Source: Scleropages formosus (lineage: Eukaryota > Chordata > Actinopteri > Osteoglossiformes > Osteoglossidae). Taken from it: a stretch of DNA of 64,000 bases. Under the pieces are notes generated by a model. That model was not told the DNA's origin and made no database searches. It was given only the letters and a program-made list of their open reading frames with translations. Numbering within the stretch: the first letter of the stretch is position 1; each line of letters begins with the position of its first letter. The translations under genes and the position numbers were made by a program. Shown piece by piece: positions 24,910 through 47,097 of the stretch. Location of the stretch: positions 10,117,394 through 10,181,393 of the forward strand of contig NC_041821.1 of assembly GCF_900964775.1 (NCBI RefSeq). Reading direction: 5' to 3'.

Positions 24910-25947
24910 GCGTGAGTATCAGCACTTGCGTTCAAGCTCACATCATGATTGGGTCACATGTATGCAAAAGCTCTGTTCGGCATGTCCTTGTGTGGTTAAG
25001 ACTCTTAAGTTTCCATTTCCTTCCCTTCAGCCACCCCTGAGATTTCCAAATGTATACACTAGCCGTTCTGGAAATGGTCTCGGTTAAGATCTTTCCCCGC
25101 TTAACCTCACCCAAGACTTAAAAACAAATATTCAAATTGCCTTGTTTAGGAAATGATGCAGGGCTTTTGACTTCCTCCCACTTTATCTTGCTCAAGTCTT
25201 GAATGTATCTGTTAACGCTTCTGTTCTGGAAAGGTTTGTAAATAAGTACACATACCGCTCAGTTTTGAATATGGAGTGCCTTCAGCAAGTTCCTTCATGC
25301 CCACAGAGAGAAGAGAGGAGCCCCCAGTCCTTGTTGAGCTCTCATGGAGATATCAAATGGTAATGTAGACGCAGATACGCTGAGAGGCTCCCCTGATACT
25401 TTGCCCCATTTTAAATGTCCTGTAGGGTCTTCCAACCTGTGTACATAGTCTGTCATTCTTACTAATGACATCTCATTGAAATGTTGAATTTTACATTTAT
25501 GTACATTAACTCACGAGTGCCACTGAAATTAAAAAAATGCTTCGTTTTGTGTTCCCATAAATGGCCAAATGCATAAATTATCAAACAAGGAGGACGTGGG
25601 GCCGCAACACAACTTTTCTTACAAATACGTGCATTGCAGTCATGCGCAAAAGTTTGGACACCGCATCTTAAATTACGTTTTGTTAAGGGAAAACAAGTTA
25701 GCAGGGCTAACTATTAACTATTAAAACTGTTCTGTTTTTCCAGTCGGTTACATTTAGCAAATCCATATTTATAGTACAGTCAAAATTGCAAAAAATGTCA
25801 TTTGGAGCAGTTTTGCATGTGACTGTATATAGAATTGTGCTGCTCTTACCATGTATTGCCATGCTGTACTAAAAGACGAGAGCAAAAAAGTTACAGCTAT
25901 TCGTGAACGTTGGCAGTAACCATCCCAATATTCTTTCTCCCAAACAG

Positions 25948-26616
25948 AAGAAATGAGTGTTCACGGTGAACCAGTCCACAATGCAAGTTTTACACGTACG
26001 TTTTTCAAAGCATATATCTTTAATTATTTTCATTAAGTCTTTGTGTATTCAGTGTTTTGGTCTCACTATCTGTTTATATGTAGAACTAAAACCATTTAAC
26101 TACTTCAGTAAATGCAAACTTTAAAGCATAAAGTATAATGAAGAATGTATACAATTTACTTACAACTGCACTTTTTCTTAACTTATGGGTAGATCTCTCC
26201 ACAATTCATGAGGAGGATGAGACAGGTAAGAAACATGAAACATTTATGCTGCAGGTACATCAGGCATGCGCTAACAACAAACACTCTCCAAAGGGAGTAA
26301 AATCTATTCTTAACAAAAGTGGATTGGATAATACGCTGGGATGGAGTCATTTTTAATCTAAGACAATCCTATTTTTTTCAATCAGGAAGTTAGAAATTAA
26401 TTTTAAATTGCTTAGAAAAGAAGCTTTCAAATCTAGTAATGTATAGCTTTATGAGGATGACTATTAGGTTACTGGTAATCTTTCTGATGAACTAGTACAT
26501 GAAGAAAAAAAATTGCCTCTTGAATGAAGTGTTTAAACTCCAGTAGTAACCATTCATGATTTTATTTTACAGAAAGTCTGCATGCAAGTGATCACAACAA
26601 AAATACTGCTAATGGG
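25948..26616 (+). CDS. tmem156: possible tmem156 tail exons (3 small exons)
   Basis: Three short segments with good splice sites: 25,948-25,995 (acceptor AAACAG, donor GTACGT), 26,193-26,225 (acceptor GGGTAG, donor GTAAGA) and 26,573-26,616 (acceptor TTTTACAG). Joined, they read in one open frame of about 40 residues ending in TGA at 26,614-26,616. That frame joins the strong donor after exon 4 only in the frame shifted by one from the membrane helix, where the exon would end in a basic stretch LKNRCSR. They are either the true cytoplasmic tail with a one-base slip in exon 4, or untranslated exons. The acid-rich IHEEDET segment has no clear human match. Confidence 0.4.
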
Positions 26617-29390
26617 TGAAAACATCCGGAAGCAAGTGTTTTAGTAACTATGCCAGCAAAACCATGGAATAATAACCCACATGATGTGGCATAAAGGACA
26701 AGCGAAGTTGGTCTGAACATTGGCAGTCATTTGACTGTTTAGAAGATGATTGTATAGAAGACAATCGGACAGCTTCCAGCGTTACAACCATTTGTACAGC
26801 AGGATATTTATTTTAACTCTGGATGAGAACCTATCTCAGGGACACAGGAGCAGGAATCTGGGATCCACACATCCTTCTTTTGTCTGTATTTTGCACTGTC
26901 ACTTGAGAGCCCACCTAAACAGGCTGCATGAATGTGAATTTCGGTTTGGTCAAATGCAGTCAAACCCAAGACCCTAAAAAACAATGTTTACAAGCTGCTT
27001 CCATGGCCACTGAAGCCCTCACTGGCCTGGAGTTAAAGGACAACTAATCTTTTGTTTATTCCTGCTTCAGTCATGCACTGCTTTCAATTCCTTTTATAAT
27101 TTCAGCTGTCATCACCCTGTTCTCAGTTTTAAATTTTAAAAGAAACTGACTTTTGTTTCCTAGTATTTTTCTCCACCAGTAATGCCCAAGTAAAATTGGA
27201 TCATTTTTTTAAAATTCCCATTTCATCTGTGAAATTGAAGTTTTAGGTAATTCAGCTATTAAGAAGAAAAATGGTTAACAAGATCAGCGCATTTACTCTC
27301 TGGTTTTATTTGCAATGCACAAGAGAATTATAGCATTGTTTTCATCATAACTTCTGTAATTTAAGGTCACTTGAACAGGAAGTGAAGAGCAGCTTCAAGA
27401 TCAAGTATGCTGGTTAAGGTGCTGACAGACACTCAATGTCTAGCAGAAAACATTTGGCAACGTGCACATCACAAGAATTTTCAAAGCTTTTTAGTCTAGT
27501 ATACTGTACATTATACAGCAAAACAAATGATACTGATGCAGGAAGTCATAACTTGCTAAGAAATGCTGCTGAATTTTGGTTACAGCACACCCTCTTCATG
27601 GTTACATACTCCACAGTGCCCAGCTGTGAATATATCTCAACCAAAAATTGCACCTTTGCAAATGAAGTCTGAAAATGCATAAATTAAACTTCTTATCGTG
27701 CCTAACAGGGCAGCATGATGGTACATTTCACAAAACACTGACGCCATCAAAGTGGTTTAAGGAAAAAAAGGATGAAATGGTGGTTCAAGTTTCTACCACA
27801 AATCGTATGCAATGCAACATGAGTGTGAAAATGCAAAAGAGCCTTAAATGAAATGAACACATTGAAATTTGGAACAAGAGGCACTTTATACTGAAATATT
27901 TGGATTATTTAACGTTTTGGTGTAACATTTCCTAAGGTTCGTAAAGACTTTAGACTCACATCCATAAAGTATTTTGCAGTGCAAAGTCAAATAAAGTAGT
28001 TTCTTACCAAAGAGCAAATAAATGCAGATGTTCATTTGTGGTTTTATGCTTTACGTGTTATGCACAGTTGGCAGTAAACCACACTTTGAGAAGCAGAGGT
28101 GAAAAAAACCAACGAGAAAATTATTTCTAAAAAATTACAAGAAAATATATTATGAACTTAATCCTGGTTAAATATTCCATTGTCAGTCATAATAGTAAAT
28201 GTCACAGCAATGCACTTCCTTGATAATAACTTTCATAAACTGCATACAGCAATATAGTGAATTATATGGAAATTAGTCTGGTTTTTTATTCGTTTACAGC
28301 TGAAAGTGTCTTAGTATGCTTTTCACACTGAAACCTTCAGCAGCATTAACATACGTTCTAATATCTTTAATGGTGTTCAGAAGCATTCTAAAAAGTGATA
28401 AAAGGGAACATCGGAATGCTAATGTACAAGAACAATAACCCACACTTTCATGAATTCCCAGAAAAACAATACTTTTACAGTACTTGCAAAAAAAGCAACA
28501 TTATCTTTATAAGACAAGCTCAGATATGTGGATTCCGTTTCTATACTGGAGTGTCAATCTTCTGTCTAGGAGGCACAAAATAAAAGTGCAGAACAATTGA
28601 TGGAGTATAAACTGTCCCTTCTCAAGAAGCAGGTCACAGTCCTTTGGTGTTGCCTTAGATGTCAAGAGAATTATTTTTGATCCCTTCACCCGCTCCTAAC
28701 TTGTTCATTACGGCACTTAGAGCCATCGGTCTCCAACTGCACCGCCAGCACCGAAGCAGGCAGCTTTGATTAAAACCCGTCGGTCGCCTCTCAGAAGAAT
28801 CATCTCTCCAATAACGCTGATTCCATGTAGGCCCTTCTACAGAACAAACAGAACCCTCAATCCCTCAGAACTCCTCTCCATCATGGGCACTTAAGAGATA
28901 CTTGTTCAACGCAAAGCAGCCTGGTCTAAGGTTAACGTTGCTTTACAGTATCTATCCAGTCTTTACTTTGGAGTCTGAATGTTTCAATCGTCAGTGAATG
29001 TAAGGGAATGTCACAGAGCGCCACCTTCTAATCTTGTCGGTACAAACGTTTCCCTGTGTGAACCATGTTCCGAATGCCTGTCAATGTCAGTCTCATTTCT
29101 ACAGTCACCTCATAGAACAATAAAGTGATAAAATATCTAAATACTTGCAAAATGGCATGACAAGTGAATTTAAGTGACATTTCATAATTCTCCATATTCT
29201 AATTAATTTGTTATTGTTAAATACGTATATATATATATATATATTATGTACACAGACATAGGCAGAGACATGTTGCGCCAGGGGGACACAGTTGTCCTGT
29301 GTTATGCGTTTTCAGCTACACTACAGTGGCTCACTCGCGCACACAGGAGAAGCGTTATCTCGCTTGGGGGGGGGTCCATCATAGCGCCAG
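26617..29390. other. AT-rich spacer between tmem156 and fam114a1 3' ends
   Basis: No coding exon is seen. The two genes converge here, so the region probably includes both 3' untranslated regions. AATAAA on the plus strand at 27,989-27,994 and 28,017-28,022 could end tmem156. TTTATT at 28,285-28,290 (AATAAA on the minus strand) could end fam114a1. A (TA)n run lies at 29,225-29,245. Confidence 0.5.
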
Positions 29391-34120
<4,730 letters not shown>

Positions 34121-34131
34121 GGTACTTCGTG

Positions 34132-35616
34132 CTACTGGGAAAGGCAACCGGTGAGCAAAGCTGCGTTTATAGCGCAACCGGCAGACACTTAAATGGACCA
34201 GAGCGAGGACTACAGATGATCACAGCGTTGTTCTGATACAGTTCCCAAAGGGTTGAGAAAAAGGAATCAGGGTTAGGTAACCCTAACCCCTAACCCTGTA
34301 TTATTGTATTATACACACGCACACAAATGGGGCCCATGATGCGTTCTGATAATATCTGACAGCAATGACAACATTAACAAATTTCACAATTTTCTCATAT
34401 TACCGATGCTAACAACAACATAAGTGTAATTCTTCCATGTTTCAAATGCAACGACAGAAATACAAATATGTCTCTCGAGGACAGTTGACACAGCCCACTG
34501 CCACATTATGGAAAGCCAAAAAATATATATTCCGCCACATAAAACTTTTATATTTCCCAACAACCCAAGTGCCTGTATTGATACACGGACCAACAGCGAC
34601 ATCTAGCGGAAATCCATGTAAAGTACATCATCCTTTCAGTAACGGGCAACACTTCCAGAGCGGTCTGCAAACACAATCACCTGTTTTATCCAGCTTAATG
34701 TGCTGAAGTACAGTGATTCCAAAGGCAACTCTGATATTCCATAAATGCAAAGTATTATTAAGAGCAGCAGCAAGCAAACAATGACATTTTAAGAAAGCAA
34801 AAGGAGTCAAATGGCTAACACTCATGATGATCATCATGATTCATGTTACAGAAATGTACGAAACAAGTGTTCCAGTATGCCAAATAAAACAATTCCGCAC
34901 TACTTCTGTGATATTTTTTATCGAACTATTTAATTTAGAGCCCAAAACAGTTTTATTCAACTGAAATTCGCTTTCCCCCATCACTGAACAACAATGATTG
35001 TTTTTATAGAAATTAGCCAATGAACAATGACACTGCCGTGTACCCCACAAGCACAGTGCCGTGTGTGACAAGTGTTATAAAGCACCAGAAGGCGCACCTG
35101 TATGAGAACGAAAAGGCTCATATGAGGTGCGAAACGGATCCGCACGCCGCTCCTCCACACAGTCGCTCCGCCACGTCGACAGGCTGCGCCCGTGTTGTGG
35201 CAGCTTTCGTCATCAGCGAACGCGCGCGGGTCCCGCTCAGGGATGATGGCGTCACAAACTCCCCCTCCCTCTTGCCCCGGAACTCCGCAATGTCCTCCTG
35301 GAAGTTGTAGTTTTTTATTACAGGGGAACTCGAAGGACAGCTGATGTTTATGTGGAGGGGGGGATGAAAGAGGGCTTCATGTACATTGGTTTGAGCCGAA
35401 TATGCATTTGCTGGGAATGCACTGGCCATGGCAGTCCAGTCTGCATTAAAAGTAGACCCCTGTATTGTTAATATTACGTTTTTACTACGGAGTCTGTCTG
35501 CTCTTCACAGCACAGACGGAGTACCATGACTTTGTGTCCGCAATGTGTGTCCTCATTGCTCAGAGTGCTGAGTCCATTCATCTGGATGCAGGTCGCCCTG
35601 TTTCCCTACAGGGTGC
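34132..35616. other. fam114a1 upstream region to the tRNA cluster
   Basis: No coding exon is seen. 34,132-35,100 is AT-rich and would be the first fam114a1 intron if transcription starts at the CpG-rich patch near 35.2 kb. No single-exon Toll-like receptor frame lies here; the longest open frames are about 100 codons. Confidence 0.55.
35110..35311 (-). promoter_or_regulatory. probable fam114a1 promoter (CpG-rich)
   Basis: About 200 bp dense in CpG, unlike its AT-rich surroundings. It contains a CGTCA half-CRE at about 35,250. On the minus strand, 35,280-35,311, there is ACTACAACTTCC followed by GACATTGCGG, which resembles the ZNF143/THAP11 promoter element (ACTACAATTCC plus a degenerate TGCATTG part). 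It is placed about 1 kb upstream of the ATG exon, which has its own acceptor, so a non-coding first exon here is expected. Confidence 0.5.
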
Positions 35617-35689
35617 GGGGAATTAGCTCAAATGGTAGAGCGCTCGCTTAGCATGCGAGAGGTAGCGGGATCGATGCCCGCATTCTCCA
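35617..35689 (+). tRNA. tRNA-Ala (AGC)
   Basis: 73 nt. The acceptor stem GGGGAAT pairs with ATTCTCC, the discriminator is A, the anticodon loop is CTTAGCATG, and the T arm is GCGGGATCGATGCCCGC. The A box TAGCTCAAATGG and B box GGATCGATGCC are present. A T-run (CTCTTTTT) lies four bases downstream as Pol III terminator. Identical to the copy at 36,674. Confidence 0.95.
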
Positions 35690-35963
35690 CTCTTTTTACA
35701 GAGCTCTCATCCACTCTCACGCGTGCATTCCAGACACGTGTCTAAAGCGTGCTGTGTGTGTGTTTCATGCAGACACGCGCGCATACTTGTGAAGGAAGTC
35801 GGTGCGCCTGATGTCGAAAAGCGCACATGCTGAACACGTGGATAGAGCGAAGCTGAGGTCTCCGCTGCAGCACCGTCGTCTCGTGCACTGAGAAAGCAGC
35901 CCGAAGCGTTTTGAAAGGGCAAAGAAAGTGGAAAGAGCCGCCGAGCAAAAAGCGAAACTTCCT

Positions 35964-36037
35964 TGGCCCGTACGGGGATCGAACCCGCGACCTTGGCGTT
36001 ATTAGCACCACGCTCTAACCAACTGAGCTAACCGGCC
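35964..36037 (-). tRNA. tRNA-Ile (AAT)
   Basis: 74 nt on the minus strand. It begins GGCCGGTTAGCTCAGTTGG, has anticodon AAT in the loop GCTAATAAC and the T arm GCGGGTTCGATCCCCGT, and ends GGGCCA. A TTTTT terminator lies about 12 bases downstream (AAAAA at 35,947-35,951 on the plus strand). Confidence 0.95.
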
Positions 36038-36133
36038 GTAGTGCCTAAACGCTCTACCGTGTGCTTTTCTTTTTAAAACACATCGTTGCGGAAATACGTT
36101 CAGTGACTCCCTGCCTGAGAACACGTGACGCGT

Positions 36134-36148
36134 CTAACAGGTGGCGGC
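36134..36148 (+). promoter_or_regulatory. CTCF-like motif (2 mismatches)
   Basis: CTAACAGGTGGCGGC matches the CTCF core CCASYAGRKGGCRSY at 13 of 15 positions. It lies 96 bp upstream of the tRNA-Ile gene. Motif match only; occupancy is unknown. Confidence 0.35.
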
Positions 36149-36263
36149 TGTATGTTTCACAGGAAACACCTGAGGCTCGTTCGCTACAGGTGAAGAGACA
36201 CTTTGTTTGGAAACGACAAAGACAGGCGGCGAGGTTCCACCAAAATGATTTCATCTCGGCTCC

Positions 36264-36286
36264 GATTCAGAGTCCAGAGCGGTGAC
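36264..36286 (-). pseudogene. tRNA-Gln anticodon-arm remnant
   Basis: This 23-base stretch equals the complement of the anticodon-arm part of the tRNA-Gln gene at 36,412 at 21 positions, including 16 in a row (GATTCAGAGTCCAGAG). No acceptor or T arm is recognisable, so it is a fragment rather than a gene. Confidence 0.5.
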
Positions 36287-36411
36287 AGTGGATTCAGCGA
36301 CAGCGAGGAGCTTGTGTAAAGTTCAGAACCGGGAGGAACTGAAGTCTGAACTTAGAATGAGTCGTCATTGCTGGGGAAGGTAATAAGTGTTCGCCATCGA
36401 GGCTAAAGTAA

Positions 36412-36483
36412 AGGTCCCACCGAGATTTGAACTCGGATCGCTGGATTCAGAGTCCAGAGTGCTGACCATTACACCATGGAACC
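36412..36483 (-). tRNA. tRNA-Gln (CTG)
   Basis: 72 nt on the minus strand. It begins GGTTCCATGGTGTAATGG, has anticodon CTG in the loop ACTCTGAAT and the T arm CCGAGTTCAAATCTCGG, and ends TGGGACC plus T. Only a short T-run (TTTACTTT) follows, so the terminator is weak. Confidence 0.94.
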
Positions 36484-36673
36484 CGTAGCCGATATTTGTG
36501 TGCACGCAAACACGCACCTACTGCAGTTACTCTACTTACTCTACTCCAGTACTTCAGTTACTCTACTCAGAAACTGTGAAAGTGCTTCTCTTTCTAAACA
36601 AACACAATTCTCCCTCCATTTTTGTCTATTTGACAACTTTTAGTTTCTTCCTGTGGGAGTTTTGCAATCGAAA

Positions 36674-36746
36674 GGGGAATTAGCTCAAATGGTAGAGCGC
36701 TCGCTTAGCATGCGAGAGGTAGCGGGATCGATGCCCGCATTCTCCA
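36674..36746 (+). tRNA. tRNA-Ala (AGC), second copy
   Basis: Identical over all 73 nt to the gene at 35,617; the flanks differ. The terminator CTTTTT begins about six bases downstream. Confidence 0.95.
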
Positions 36747-37316
36747 TACTTCTTTTTATAGAGTCTGTAAGTGAAGGGTTCGGCGCGACCCACCTTCGAT
36801 TTCCCGCTCCTCCTGTCGGACTCGGTCAAGACGATTTCCGCGATTTGCACCTATGTAGTCTTGCCTACTGTTCTGTTGCACCGTGGTACCGGAGAAACGA
36901 CATCTCGTGTAACTGTAAGCTATAATATTAGATAGAGGAATAAAAACCCACTTGACTTATGATTTATTAAGTTTGCTTATGCTTCATTCCAAGTGTGATT
37001 TACAATGTTCCCTTTAGTGCAATAGCTACTCACAATTAGAGAATTTGCTTTGTAATTGGGAATATTGACAATCGAAATACACAACAGTCAGAGTGTGAGA
37101 CGAGTGCAGGACAATGTACAGAAGAGAACAGGAGTAGATACACAGGACAATAAATTCAGAGGACATGGCATGGGCTGTAAACTGTACACCGTAAGTCGAG
37201 CTGTCGCGATAATACCATATATGGTTTAATGACATTTATTTATCTGACGGTTTTCTCCAAAGCGACTTAGTGTTAAGTGATGTGCAATGATTTACCCAAC
37301 GACAACGTCTCCTTGG

Positions 37317-37331
37317 CCACCAGAGGGCGGT
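37317..37331 (+). promoter_or_regulatory. CTCF-like motif (full consensus match)
   Basis: CCACCAGAGGGCGGT fits CCASYAGRKGGCRSY at every position. It lies 114 bp upstream of the first tRNA-Pro gene. Confidence 0.5.
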
Positions 37332-37445
37332 ATAGCGCTAAAGTATAGCGGTGTAGTACAACGGTACTGTATTTTGGCAAGTTTGTCAGACGACCACTGA
37401 ACACGTGGCAGGTTTTTAGGACATTTATTGACGTTAGAAAAAAGT

Positions 37446-37517
37446 GGCTCGTTGGTCTAGGGGTATGATTCTCGCTTAGGGTGCGAGAGGTCCCGGGTTC
37501 AAATCCCGGACGAGCCC
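37446..37517 (+). tRNA. tRNA-Pro (AGG)
   Basis: 72 nt. The acceptor stem GGCTCGT pairs with ACGAGCC, the anticodon loop is CTTAGGGTG with AGG, and the T arm is CCCGGGTTCAAATCCCGG. The terminator CTTTTTTC follows directly. Confidence 0.95.
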
Positions 37518-37928
37518 GCTTTTTTCATGCATAAACGCTTGAAAGGTCTTTACTCAAAGTGCAAGCATTATTTAAAGCAGAGGTGTTGATACTTTTTCTA
37601 GGCCTTTTAAAATCTTATGAAAACTATAGACCCTCTGCTGGAAAAATGTGCATAAATCGGAGAAAATATGGCCCTCGGTTTATTGCTGTGGAAATTGGTG
37701 TCTTTCCCGCAGACTCACAGAGAGCACAATACCAGTATAGTGTGTTTTTTTTTAATTATTATTATTATTTTCCTCGTCAAGCCCAGACATAGAGCCCGGG
37801 TTAAGAACCCCTGCTTTAAACATAATATAATATAAGCATTTGCACAACGATGGACGTAACCGACACGGAGGACGAGGAGAAACGGAATGCGAGCGCTCGG
37901 TACAAGACGCTGCTGTTACACATGATGT

Positions 37929-37943
37929 CCATTAGGTGGCAGC
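37929..37943 (+). promoter_or_regulatory. CTCF-like motif (1 mismatch)
   Basis: CCATTAGGTGGCAGC matches CCASYAGRKGGCRSY except for T at the fourth position. It lies 105 bp upstream of the second tRNA-Pro gene, mirroring the first pair. Confidence 0.5.
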
Positions 37944-38048
37944 AGCGCTCTGGATTTAATTGGAAAAAGCGAAAATGACAACAGCGCGTTTCACGTTGGA
38001 AAACGTGGCAGTTTATCTGCTGCATCTGTGCCCTTCGCTTCCGCGTGG

Positions 38049-38120
38049 GGCTCGTTGGTCTAGGGGTATGATTCTCGCTTAGGGTGCGAGAGGTCCCGGG
38101 TTCAAATCCCGGACGAGCCC
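38049..38120 (+). tRNA. tRNA-Pro (AGG), second copy
   Basis: Identical over 72 nt to the gene at 37,446. TTTT follows three bases downstream. Upstream it shares a CTCF-like motif and an ACGTGGCAG word at similar spacing with the first copy, suggesting duplication of a unit larger than the gene. Confidence 0.95.
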
Positions 38121-41042
38121 AGTTTTGGCGTCTCCAGCCCTCTAAAAATGTGTTAAAAACACAGTAAGAAAAAAGGAAGAACATTGATATCAGTGTAAAA
38201 AAACTCACAAAACTTCAACAGGGAAAAGTAGGAAGACGTACATCTTGTACCCAACAATCACCCTCAGTAGAAAAAAAATCCAGAAGCTTTGTAATAGGTT
38301 CAAGAAAGTCAACTTAACCTTTATTTTCTCACTCTAAATCCTTATCTTCAAAAGTTATTTAATATTGTTCTTTTGTGTTTCTCTCTCTCTGACAGACAAA
38401 CCTTCAACAAAAGAAGGGGGTCACTAGGTAGTACAGAAATAAGTTCAAGGCGCAGCGACTCAAACCTCAAACCAGGGTTCAAAGCACAGCACAAGTTTGG
38501 AGAGAAACCACCAAACAAGTGGTTAAACAGAAATCACAGCCAAATGCAGTATTATAAAGCCTTTATTATATATTTATAACACAATATAGTGGAAGGTTCA
38601 TATAAAACTGTACATACTGTTTATTTCCTTTCACAGTGTGATATGACATTATGTCATTACAAAGTTCCCTTTGAACTGCCACCCCAAATGGCCTTTAAAA
38701 AAAGATTAATACAAAAATTCACATGTTTACAGAAATGCATAATATTTTTGTGATAAAATGGTGGGGGAATCATGCCTTTAAAACCTTTAATAACCCATTC
38801 AGTCTTTTTAATAAAATATATATTACAATTTATTATAAAATTTAATACATAATAACAGGAGATATTTTGGGCTAGGAATTCCCCCCCCCCCCTTTTCCTC
38901 AGATGAAGGAAGGCTATCAGGCATCACCAAGTACAACCTGAACAAGAAGAGATTTAAAGTTTTATTCGCGACTCTTCGCCGTCTGTTCCGTTCACCCATT
39001 CACAGATTGTCGTCCGTCTCCATCTGTCCTCCACCGATATTACTCACATGTTGCTACGCATTTGGCACCATCACTCCGTTTGAATAGATTCCGAAAATCA
39101 TCTCTATACTTCCCAAGGAATTAGACCTGCTATGCGAGAGCGAACAGTTCCGTAGTACATACATGCAGGTTTGTTTGCGTTAGAATTACAGCAGAACTGC
39201 TACTTCTGGAAAGAGAGGCACGTTTCCCTGGAACTTTGCTCAGCACTCCATCACCCTTGAGAGAAGAGGGCCGTACAGGAACTCGGTGAACTGAGAGGAA
39301 AAAACTGGAACAACATGGCCTCTGTCTCATTCCGACACCGTCAGATGCATTTGCCTTTCAAATGACATTAAAGTGCAGAAGTATCAACTTTACGTAGCTC
39401 CGTTCAAATCTTTGTTCGCGGTTAGCAGATCTTGGGGTCCGACCTGGTTTACCCGCAGCGCCATCCGTCCTTCGCTCATATGCGTTTCCACCTCAACTGA
39501 GGAGCGTTTCCTTGTAACACAAGTGATGGTAATGGCGCCGACAGATCGGTTCAGAAACTTGTCTGCTCGAACCTGTCCGAGCAAAAGGCAACCTGCAGGA
39601 GCTGCGAATTGGGCCTTTCCTGTGACGGAAGGTAGGTAATCGACAGCTACAAAACCAAACACCCGTTCTTGCACTTATACTTTCCCTTAACAGAATATAA
39701 TAGAAAAAATAGCCTTAAAAATACACAGGTTACTGCTCCCCACGATGCCATCCTTAAAAGCAATCTTCCACAATAATAATGCCCAGATGAACACAGTTCA
39801 CATTTAAGGAGAAATTAAACACATGTTGTTTATGAAGGACCATCCCAAGCTCCCTGGCTCTTCCGTTCTGCAGTTATGTACTGGGGTCGTGTGTCCTTCT
39901 CAACCCTGGAATCCAGAAGGAACACCTCCATGTCAGCTGGGGAATTTACACCAAAAAAAAAAAAAAAATCTGGAACCTGAGTCCAAGTCTGTTATGAAGC
40001 AGAATCTTCCCATGTGGTGAAAAGCCCCACCCCATAACACATGACTGACAAAACTCCTTGGCCCTTAGGCATCCAGCTGCTCTTCCCAACGTGTGTGTTC
40101 ACCTCTGTAGCTCCCCAGGTGGCACCAAGTGGCCCCAGGAGATGCCCTGATCAACATGGTAAATGACAAAAATGCCCAAACACATTCAACTCTCACAGGC
40201 AAACTTGAGCATCACAAGATATTGACTGTGCTGGGTATGCAAGGTTATTAAAATAAAAAAATAATAATTTAAAACACCCCCACACACTGCTGGCAGAACA
40301 GCAAGACTGATCAGCACTGGAATGAAGAGAAGCAAACTCTCGGTGTGATGAGGCCAAAAGAAGAGGTGAAGGCAACGCCAGTCCAAGCCCATCGCCAATC
40401 ATCCTTCACTAAAGACACTGGGTGTGACAGCCGATTCTTCATGAAGCTTTAGTCCAGCACAGGGTTTGTGGTCTGATCACACTAACAGGTAACCACAGTA
40501 CGGCACGAATGCAATTTAAAAAACAAAAAAAAAAATTAAAAAAAAAAAAACCACTTGCTCATCTATTATTTTGGGAGACCAGCCAGAAAGCAACATACCC
40601 ACTCAGAGGAAAGTCCCTTAAGACTCAAAAATCCAACGGAACAATGTAAAACATTTAGGCTGAAAACAAGGTGAACGACTAATATTAACAATATCTTTGT
40701 ATGCCTCTTGCTAAGAAGCATTCACATTGTGTAGGAGTGACCGAGGGCTTTACAAAGGGCTCGGGGTGGGGGGTGGTGGTGGTGGTGCTCAGGCCAGCTG
40801 AGCGAAGGGTAGGAGGAAGTAGTACGAGGTGAAGGACGCTGAGCTGGTACTGTGATTCTGGGGTCAGAGTTCAAGGGGAACGAGAGGGCCAGCGGAGCTC
40901 CGACACGCTGTGCCCACAGCCGTGGTCGGGGTTCAGGTTGTAGTGGGTGTCACGCCGCCCCCCCCCCCGGCCTGAGTACGCGAGTCACCGTCAGAGGTCC
41001 GTAGGGGTGCGGCCCGTGCCAGGATGCGGCTCATATTTGGGC
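38121..41042 (-). other. klf3 3' untranslated region and downstream
   Basis: No coding exon is seen. The stretch from the klf3 stop (41,043) down to about 38.56 kb is mostly AT-rich. It carries minus-strand AATAAA signals (TTTATT on plus) at 38,961-38,966, 38,620-38,625 and 38,562-38,567, which would give a 3' UTR of 2.1-2.5 kb. Long 3' UTRs are usual for KLF3. Poly-A/T-rich tracts lie at 39,952-39,968 and 40,519-40,551. Confidence 0.55.
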
Positions 41043-46844
<5,802 letters not shown>

Positions 46845-47049
46845 GGTTGCGCACCGGGGCCTTTTGGGAGAACAAGGAAAGGAGGAAATGTCAGGACTGT
46901 GTTCGAAGTACACTGAGAAAGTATTCGCCTTCAAGGCCGCACACTCCGTATGACTTCATCTGTCGAATCACACGGACACCGCCGCATACACAATGTCAGA
47001 GCTCCGCAAGTAGTGTTTGTACTTCTCCATCCACCTCTCTTACTTCCAA

Positions 47050-47054
<5 letters not shown>

Positions 47055-47097
<43 letters not shown>

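Noticed and set aside
34132-41042. Toll-like receptor expected by synteny
   Set aside because: No leucine-rich repeat or TIR segment and no frame long enough for the usual large exon.
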